From assembly GCF_001269365.1 (NCBI RefSeq), contig NZ_CXOM01000006.1, positions 17,863-81,862 of the forward strand: a stretch of DNA of 64,000 bases, given 5' to 3'. Numbering within the stretch: position 1 is the stretch's first letter; every line of letters starts with the position of its first letter. The DNA comes from Limnohabitans sp. Rim11 (GTDB lineage: Bacteria > Pseudomonadota > Gammaproteobacteria > Burkholderiales > Burkholderiaceae_C). The notes below the pieces were generated by a model that was given only the letters and a program-made list of their open reading frames with translations, was not told where the DNA came from and searched no databases. The position numbers and the translations under genes were made by a program. Positions 59,131-64,000 of the stretch are shown piece after piece.

Positions 59131-59745
59131 ATGTCCTCTGTTGTGAGTTCTTCAAGACGCTTTTCACTCTCAGTGGCACTCAGTGCTGTGGCGCTGTCTG
59201 TGTTGGGTCTGACGGCTTGTATGGATCCCAAGGTGGCCTTCAAGGGTGTCGACATTACGGGCGCCGATTACGCCAAAGAACTCAATCTGCCCGATCAAAA
59301 TGGGCAAGTGCGCAAGATCAAAGATTTCTCTGGCAAGTTGGTGGTGGTGTTTTTTGGGTACACCCAGTGCCCCGATGTATGCCCTACCACCATGCAAGAG
59401 TTGGCCGAGGTGAAACGCTTATTGGGCGCAGACGGCGACAAGCTGCAGGCCGTGTTTGTCACCGTCGATCCTGAACGCGACACCACAGAATTGCTCAAAG
59501 CTTATGTTGAAAACTTTGATGCAAGCTTTGTTGCATTAAGACCTACGCCCGAGCAGCTGCCCCAGATTGCCAAAGAGTTCAAGATTTACTTCAAGCGCGT
59601 TGAAGGCAAAACGCCCACCAGCTACACCATGGACCATTCAGCAGGCAGCTACACCTTTGATGCGCAAGGCAAGGTCAGATTGTTCAATCGCTATGGCATG
59701 GGTGCTGAAGCTTTGGCGCATGACTTTAAGTTGCTGTTGAAGTAA
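59131..59745 (+). CDS. SCO1/SenC copper chaperone lipoprotein
   Basis: 204 residues from the ATG at 59131. N-terminal helix with lipobox Leu-Thr-Ala-Cys30. SCO fold with copper motif Cys80-Pro-Asp-Val-Cys84 and His in Met-Asp-His-Ser-Ala-Gly. It delivers copper to CuA in subunit II. Seven bases after ctaB, so it closes the heme A/oxidase assembly run. Confidence 0.94.
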   Translation: MSSVVSSSRRFSLSVALSAVALSVLGLTACMDPKVAFKGVDITGADYAKELNLPDQNGQVRKIKDFSGKLVVVFFGYTQCPDVCPTTMQELAEVKRLLGADGDKLQAVFVTVDPERDTTELLKAYVENFDASFVALRPTPEQLPQIAKEFKIYFKRVEGKTPTSYTMDHSAGSYTFDAQGKVRLFNRYGMGAEALAHDFKLLLK

Positions 59746-59804
59746 TTCAATCGGTTCAGCAAGCTCATTACGCGCATCATGCTCATCATGCTAATAACGC
59801 AGGG

Positions 59805-60809
59805 GTGCCCACTAAATTGACCAACTTCACGCAACTCTTTTGCACTCTTGCGTTAGGTGCATGTTTGGTATGTGTGCCATTGGCCCATGGGCAAACCAGC
59901 TTGTGTCAGTCATACAGCGGCATTCCCACTTCAAAATCTGCATCTAACAAAGTGCCTGCTGGCATGGTGGCCATCAAGGGCGGGCGTTTCTCGATGGGTT
60001 CCGAGCGCTTTTATCCAGAAGAGCGTCCGCGCAAAGTGGTGGAAGTTGCGCCATTTTTTATTCAGCAACATGAAGTGACCAACGCTCAGTTTGCGGCCTT
60101 TGTTAAAAGCACAAGCTATGTGACGGTGGCCGAAAGAAATCTAGACGCCAAGCAGTTTCCCAAATTCAGCGAAGAACAGCTCAAAGCCGGTTCGCTGGTT
60201 TTTAGGCAGCCGCTCAAAGTCAAGGGCATGAACGATGTGGGGCAGTGGTGGTCTTGGCAGGTAGGGGCTTCTTGGCACCATCCTGAAGGGCCTGATAGCG
60301 ACATCAAAGGCCGCGCCAATCAACCCGTGGTTCACATTGCTTTTGAGGATGCCATGGCCTATGCGCGATGGGCAGGACAAGATTTGCCCACGGAGGCCGA
60401 GTGGGAGTTTGCAGCGCGGGGTGGCTTGGACGATGCCGACTACACCTGGGGCAAGGACAAAGGTCAAAGGGATGCGCAAGGCAAACCAATGGCCAATTAC
60501 TGGCAGGGCAATTTTCCGCTTCAAAACTTGAAAGAAGACAGTTATCAGAACGCAGCGCCCGTGGGTTGCTTTCCGGCCAACGGCTTTGGCCTCTTTGACA
60601 TGGCCGGCAATGTGTGGGAGCTGACCAAAGACGACTACTTAGATCCGCGCAATCCCTACGGCGGCATGAAGGTTGCCAAAGGTGGCAGCTTTTTGTGTTC
60701 AGACAATTATTGCGGTCGGTACAGACCCGCGGCACGCACACCGCATGGCATTGACACCGGCATGCAGCACGTTGGGTTTAGAACGGTCTGGCGACCCACT
60801 AAGCCTTGA
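59805..60809 (+). CDS. Exported formylglycine-generating enzyme with both active cysteines
   Basis: 334 residues with a GTG start (a TTG at 59817 with AGGGG upstream is possible) and a signal peptide (to about Ala28). FGE fold: Gly-Gly-Arg-Phe-Ser-Met-Gly-Ser, Arg-Pro-Arg-Lys-Val, Leu-Pro-Thr-Glu-Ala-Glu-Trp-Glu-Phe-Ala-Ala-Arg-Gly-Gly, Gly-Asn-Val-Trp-Glu. The active segment reads Gly-Ser-Phe-Leu-Cys298 ... Cys303-Gly-Arg-Tyr-Arg, the two copper-binding Cys with four residues between, as in human FGE. It oxidises Cys to formylglycine in sulfatases. No sulfatase is in the window. Confidence 0.88.
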   Translation: MPTKLTNFTQLFCTLALGACLVCVPLAHGQTSLCQSYSGIPTSKSASNKVPAGMVAIKGGRFSMGSERFYPEERPRKVVEVAPFFIQQHEVTNAQFAAFVKSTSYVTVAERNLDAKQFPKFSEEQLKAGSLVFRQPLKVKGMNDVGQWWSWQVGASWHHPEGPDSDIKGRANQPVVHIAFEDAMAYARWAGQDLPTEAEWEFAARGGLDDADYTWGKDKGQRDAQGKPMANYWQGNFPLQNLKEDSYQNAAPVGCFPANGFGLFDMAGNVWELTKDDYLDPRNPYGGMKVAKGGSFLCSDNYCGRYRPAARTPHGIDTGMQHVGFRTVWRPTKP

Positions 60810-60818
60810 GCCTGAACT

Positions 60819-61763
60819 TTAGGCTTCAGCATACGCCGTCAAGGCGCTTTTCATTTTCTTCATAGCGGCCACTTCAATTTGACGAATGCGCTCGGCACTC
60901 ACGCCAAACTCATCGGCCAAGTCGTGCAGCGTCAAGCCGCCCGAGCCATCGTCGTTCACCTTGAGCCAACGCTCTTCCACAATTCTGCGGCTGCGTTCGT
61001 CAAGTGATGCCAATGCCGTGGCAATGCCATCGCTGGCCAGCATGTCGCGCTGATGCGCTTCAATCATGGCGGTGGGTTCGTGGTGCGCATCTGCCAAATA
61101 AGCAATAGGGCCGTAGGCCACTTCGCCATCGTCTGAAGGTGAGGGGTCGAGCAACACATCGCCGCCTGACATGCGTGTTTCCATCTCCATCACTTCTTCG
61201 CGTTTGACATTCAGGTCTTTGGCCATGCTGTCAATTTGCGCTGAGGTAAGGGTGTCGCGGTGCGTGCCAGTGGCTTCGTCGGCTTCGGCTTTGAGGCCTT
61301 GCTTCATGGAGCGCAAGTTGAAAAACAATTTCCGCTGCGCCTTGGTGGTCGCCACCTTGACCATGCGCCAGTTCTTCAAGATGTACTCGTGAATTTCTGC
61401 CTTGATCCAGTGCATGGCGTAGCTCACCAAGCGCACGCCTTGATCGGGGTCGTAGCGCTTCACGGCTTTCATCAAGCCGATGTTGCCTTCTTGAATGAGG
61501 TCGGCGTGGGGCAGTCCGTAACCCAAGTATTGGCGAGCCACAGAAACCACCACGCGAAGGTGCGAGAGCACCAACTTTCCAGCGGCTTCAAGGTCGTTTT
61601 CGTTTTTAAGTTTGCGCGCAAACTCTTGCTCTTGCTCGGGGGTGAGCATGGGCATGCGATTGACCGCAGAGATGTACGCATCAAGGTGACCCAATGACGG
61701 CACGACGGCCCATGGGTTTTTCAGGGTGAGTGCCGTGTCGGGGGATCCAGTGAGGTGTGTCAT
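60819..61763 (-). CDS. rpoH: RNA polymerase sigma-32 factor
   Basis: 314 residues from the ATG at 61763, which has AGGAG seven bases before it. Sigma-70 family regions: 2.2 (Asp-Leu-Ile-Gln-Glu-Gly-Asn-Ile-Gly-Leu-Met-Lys-Ala), 2.4, 4.2 (Leu-His-Asp-Leu-Ala-Asp-Glu-Phe-Gly-Val-Ser-Ala-Glu-Arg-Ile-Arg-Gln-Ile-Glu), and the RpoH box region Gln-Arg-Lys-Leu-Phe-Phe-Asn-Leu-Arg. Directs heat-shock transcription. A CIRCE element lies in its promoter. Confidence 0.97.
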   Translation of the reverse strand: MTHLTGSPDTALTLKNPWAVVPSLGHLDAYISAVNRMPMLTPEQEQEFARKLKNENDLEAAGKLVLSHLRVVVSVARQYLGYGLPHADLIQEGNIGLMKAVKRYDPDQGVRLVSYAMHWIKAEIHEYILKNWRMVKVATTKAQRKLFFNLRSMKQGLKAEADEATGTHRDTLTSAQIDSMAKDLNVKREEVMEMETRMSGGDVLLDPSPSDDGEVAYGPIAYLADAHHEPTAMIEAHQRDMLASDGIATALASLDERSRRIVEERWLKVNDDGSGGLTLHDLADEFGVSAERIRQIEVAAMKKMKSALTAYAEA

Positions 61764-61794
61764 ACCAGAACTCCTATCCATAATGGACGGAATT

Positions 61795-61821
61795 TTAGCA
61801 CTCTCTTATGAAGAGTGCTAA
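61795..61821. promoter_or_regulatory. CIRCE element (HrcA operator) before rpoH
   Basis: TTAGCACTC (61795-61803), a 9-base spacer and GAGTGCTAA (61813-61821), a perfect match to the CIRCE consensus. It lies between the promoter and the rpoH start, so HrcA would repress rpoH and release it on heat shock. HrcA itself is outside the window. Confidence 0.93.
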
Positions 61822-61827
61822 CTTTAT

Positions 61828-61856
61828 AAGTTATTGATTTTGTTGATATTTATCAA
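61828..61856 (-). promoter_or_regulatory. Candidate sigma-70 promoter of rpoH
   Basis: On the minus strand, TTGATA (61856-61851) and TAACTT (61833-61828) are spaced by 17 bases. The CIRCE begins seven bases after the -10, over the start point, the usual position for repression. The -10 is weak (TAACTT), so another promoter may exist. Confidence 0.5.
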
Positions 61857-62803
61857 TAAGTCTGGCTGGGAATAAGGTCTTTCATGGCATCCAAAGGGAT
61901 CAGCGCCCCGCGGTGTTGAATGACCCTGGCCGCCAATGCATTGCCAAAGATGGCTGAGTGCTCTGCGTTGTGCCCACACAAACGACGACTCAAATAACCC
62001 GCCGCAAAGGCGTCACCAGCCGCTGTGGTGTCTATTACCTGCTGCACGGCTTGTGTCGGAATCCGCAACCACTCGCAGGTGAGTTCTTGCCTAACCAGGG
62101 TGGAGTCGGCCCCGCGTTTAATCACCACTTCTGGAATTGCCAAGTCTTGAGCGTGAACCAATGCATCGTCTAAGGAAGTGCACTCAAACACAGCCTGGTG
62201 ATCGTCGAGTGTGACCATGGCCGTATGGCAACTGGCAAAGGCTTCAAGGTAGATACTTTGTGCAAGTTGGCGATCTGGCCAAAGTTTGGGTCTAAAGTTG
62301 TTGTCGAACACCACGCGACAGCCATTTGACTTGGCGCGATTGAGCAGTCCGAACAAACGCTGACGGGATGCGGTATCCAGAATGGCCAATGTGATGCCGC
62401 TGAAATAGAGGCAGTCGAAATCGGCGACATGTTTTTCCAAAGCAGTTTCGGGTGCCTGAAAGTAGGCGCGAGCCGCACTGTTTTCTCGCCAAAAATGAAA
62501 AGTGCGTTCGCCGTGGCTGTCTGTTTCAATCAGGTACATACCTGGCAATCGGCCTTCGATGTGTTCCACTTCGTCAAGTTTCAGACCCAGAGCTTGCCAC
62601 TCTTTGAGAAGCGATCGACTGAGTGGGTCCGTTCCTAAGCCGGTGGCATAACTGACGTCGATTGCATTAGGCGTTGAACACCTTCGCAAATAGACCGATG
62701 TGTTGAAGGTGTCACCACCGTATGAAAATACCGCCGGTCCAAACCCGTTGGCTTGCACCTCCAACATGCACTCGCCAATGGCTGCAAAACGAATGAGTTT
62801 CAT
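61853..62803 (-). CDS. kdgK: 2-dehydro-3-deoxygluconokinase-type PfkB sugar kinase
   Basis: 316 residues. PfkB fold with Tyr-Gly-Gly-Asp-Thr-Phe-Asn-Thr-Ser-Val (about 28), Gly-Glu-Arg-Thr-Phe-His-Phe-Trp-Arg-Glu-Asn-Ser-Ala-Ala (the KDG kinase signature) and Asp-Thr-Thr-Ala-Ala-Gly-Asp-Ala-Phe-Ala-Ala-Gly with the catalytic Asp. It phosphorylates 2-keto-3-deoxygluconate to KDPG. Nine bases downstream of udh; the end overlaps the -35 of rpoH. Confidence 0.88.
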   Translation of the reverse strand: MKLIRFAAIGECMLEVQANGFGPAVFSYGGDTFNTSVYLRRCSTPNAIDVSYATGLGTDPLSRSLLKEWQALGLKLDEVEHIEGRLPGMYLIETDSHGERTFHFWRENSAARAYFQAPETALEKHVADFDCLYFSGITLAILDTASRQRLFGLLNRAKSNGCRVVFDNNFRPKLWPDRQLAQSIYLEAFASCHTAMVTLDDHQAVFECTSLDDALVHAQDLAIPEVVIKRGADSTLVRQELTCEWLRIPTQAVQQVIDTTAAGDAFAAGYLSRRLCGHNAEHSAIFGNALAARVIQHRGALIPLDAMKDLIPSQTY

Positions 62804-62812
62804 GCAATAGGA

Positions 62813-63634
62813 TTAGCCATGCGGTGCGGCTTTGACAAAGGCGCCCCCTTGATAGATGGCGGCCTTGTCCGTGCCATCGATGGTGGGTTGTCTTGCCTCT
62901 ACGGCGCTTCTAAACACATCAGAGCTGTCCAGAGGGCGGTAGCCAATGTGTTTGGCATGGGTGTTGTCCCACCAAGTGGTTTGGTTGTCTGACATGCCAT
63001 AAATGATGGTGTGTCCAACGATGGGTGCCGTCAGGGCAGAAACCACCAATCGTTCTAAATCATCAAAGCTCAACCATGTGGCCAGCATGCGGCGGTCTTT
63101 GGGTTCGACGTAGGATGAGCCAATGCGCAAGCTGACAGTTTCGATGCCCCAGCGTGCCCAATACAGTTCGGCAAGATCTTCGCCAAAAGCTTTGGACAAG
63201 CCATAAAAGCCATCGGGCTTGGGTGGCATTTTGGTGTTGACCACTTCGTCTTGTCGGTAAAAACCTGTGACGTGGTTGGAGCTGGCAAATACGATGCGCT
63301 TGGTGCCTTGCAATCTGGCTGCTTCGTACAGATTGACCATGCCCACAATGTTGCTGGCCAAGATGGGGTCCCAAGGCTGTTCGGTAGACACACCGCCCAT
63401 GTGCACCACGGCATCGACGTCTTTCATGAGGCCCATCATTTGCTCTTTGTTTTCCAAAGAGGCCAGCATGATTTCTTCGCCGGGTGCGCTGGCACCCAAA
63501 TCGCTGCGGTGACTGACGCGGAGCACATCGCAATAGGCCTTGAGGCGTGGTCTGAGTTCTTTGCCCAGATTGCCGCCCGCGCCGGTCAGCAGAAGGCGAG
63601 GGAATTTGAGAGGACTGGCGGGTGGATTGAGCAT
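62813..63634 (-). CDS. udh: Uronate dehydrogenase-like NAD-dependent epimerase/dehydratase protein
   Basis: 273 residues of the extended SDR fold. Gly-Ala-Gly-Gly-Asn-Leu-Gly-Lys (about 18), Ala-Ser-Ser-Asn-His (about 118) and Tyr-Gly-Leu-Ser-Lys (catalytic Tyr/Lys, about 143). Tyr-Gly-Met-Ser-Asp-Asn and Trp-Trp-Asp-Asn near the end are of the uronate dehydrogenase type. It would oxidise glucuronate or galacturonate to the aldaric lactone. It sits between the kinase and the aldolase. Confidence 0.85.
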   Translation of the reverse strand: MLNPPASPLKFPRLLLTGAGGNLGKELRPRLKAYCDVLRVSHRSDLGASAPGEEIMLASLENKEQMMGLMKDVDAVVHMGGVSTEQPWDPILASNIVGMVNLYEAARLQGTKRIVFASSNHVTGFYRQDEVVNTKMPPKPDGFYGLSKAFGEDLAELYWARWGIETVSLRIGSSYVEPKDRRMLATWLSFDDLERLVVSALTAPIVGHTIIYGMSDNQTTWWDNTHAKHIGYRPLDSSDVFRSAVEARQPTIDGTDKAAIYQGGAFVKAAPHG

Positions 63635-63652
63635 GGCTGTCTTTTGTTTAAA

Positions 63653-64000
63653 TTATTTAATCGAATTAGCTTTTGAAGCGTTGAGCCAGAGCTGTGGCGC
63701 TGTCACGCAAAACGTTTTGATCGGCGCCCACCAAGTAAGGTCTAACGCAAACATCTGCGCCACATAGTGTTTGGCCAAAGCTTCATCGCCCGTCAAAATG
63801 CCAGGCGCCTTGCCACAGGCCTTGATGCGTGCAATGGCATCGTCAATCACTTTCAAAACATCCTGGTGTTTGGGGTTGCCCAAATGTCCGAGCGCTGCTG
63901 ACAAGTCGCCAGGGCCAATAAAGACACCGTCAACGCCCTCGACATTGGCAATGGCTTCTAAGTTTTCTAAGCCCTGCAGTGTTTCAACTTGCAGCAACAA
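63653..64000 (-). pseudogene. HpcH/HpaI-type aldolase, partial, with displaced 3' frame
   Basis: The 5' part lies beyond the window. The first 75 or so residues match the aldolase (Gln-Val-Glu-Thr-Leu-Gln-Gly, Gly-Val-Phe-Ile-Gly-Pro-Gly-Asp-Leu-Ser, Lys-Ala-Pro-Gly-Ile-Leu-Thr-Gly-Asp-Glu-Ala). The frame then continues into a tail unlike the family. The other frame from about 63740 on encodes Gly-Ala-Asp-Gln-Asn-Val-Leu-Arg-Asp-Ser-Ala-Thr-Ala-Leu-Ala-Gln-Arg-Phe-Lys-Ser then stop at 63666, as expected for the family end. A one-base change or sequence error is likely. Confidence 0.7.

Noticed and set aside
1..64000. CRISPR arrays, insertion sequences, prophage, rRNA operons
   Set aside because: I saw no regularly spaced repeats, no transposase or integrase motif, no phage structural genes and no rRNA segment.

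Overview
The window is a gene-dense stretch of a betaproteobacterial chromosome. The gene content points to the order Burkholderiales and most likely to a freshwater, Limnohabitans- or Rhodoferax-like member of the Comamonadaceae. The pointers are a dusB-fis-purH cluster, a pyrR-pyrB-pyrC-like run behind algH/ruvX, a MoxR/VWA pair, a coxB-ctaD-ctaG-ctaE/SURF1/ctaA/ctaB/SCO block, and phenylacetate and phthalate degradation genes. The genus is an inference from gene order and protein character, not a measured identity. There is no rRNA, prophage, insertion sequence or CRISPR array. One tRNA gene (Arg, anticodon CCU) is present. No gap between genes exceeds about 190 bases.

Layout. 0-3.2 kb: small single genes (GYD, cupin, PPOX flavoprotein, a lipoprotein-anchored methyltransferase, a glyoxalase-fold protein). 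3.2-8.2 kb: a periplasmic electron-transfer locus of an oxygen-binding SHP cytochrome, a diheme cytochrome, a cytochrome b561 and a QseB/QseC-like two-component system, followed by a DUF5666 lipoprotein. PmrA/QseB-type direct repeats lie before shp and before the lipoprotein. 8.3-10.5 kb: three exported proteins of unknown role. 10.5-15.4 kb: a MATE pump, then two divergent phenylacetate-type units (an enoyl-CoA hydratase against paaG-paaI-paaK) around a TetR-type palindrome. 15.4-21.5 kb: M61 peptidase, DUF3429, DsbC-like, UbiH-like, MocA-like nucleotidyltransferase and YchF. 21.5-28.4 kb: a complete phthalate-to-protocatechuate module organised around a divergent promoter with a SlyA/MarR-type operator.

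28.4-36 kb: a VTT/YqaA membrane protein, dusB-fis-purH, hemL-thiD, a small rubredoxin and a photolyase. 36-40.7 kb: a tight operon algH-ruvX-pyrR-pyrB-pyrC'-plsC, whose dihydroorotase-like member has lost its metal ligands. 40.7-44 kb: tRNA-Arg, DUF1330, VWA, GNAT, a small membrane protein and a MoxR ATPase. 44-50.3 kb: cytochrome c4, DUF1841, 3-oxoadipyl-CoA thiolase, quinone reductase, MaoC, TrmL, ComF and a BioC-like protein. 50.5-59.7 kb: cytochrome c oxidase structural and assembly genes, including heme A synthesis and two SCO-type copper proteins. 59.8-64 kb: an exported formylglycine-generating enzyme, rpoH behind a perfect CIRCE element, and a hexuronate unit (kdgK, udh and an aldolase with a displaced 3' frame that runs off the window).

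The catabolic parts fit together. Phthalate is taken to protocatechuate and phenylacetyl-CoA toward 3-oxoadipyl-CoA, and the thiolase at 45.4 kb could serve both. The ring-cleavage genes and the phenylacetyl-CoA epoxidase are outside the window. The clearest unusual regulatory and structural signals are the PmrA/QseB boxes, the CIRCE element at rpoH, the SlyA-type site in the phthalate promoter, the paired inverted repeats before dusB, the acceptor-stem mismatch of tRNA-Arg and the frameshifted aldolase.
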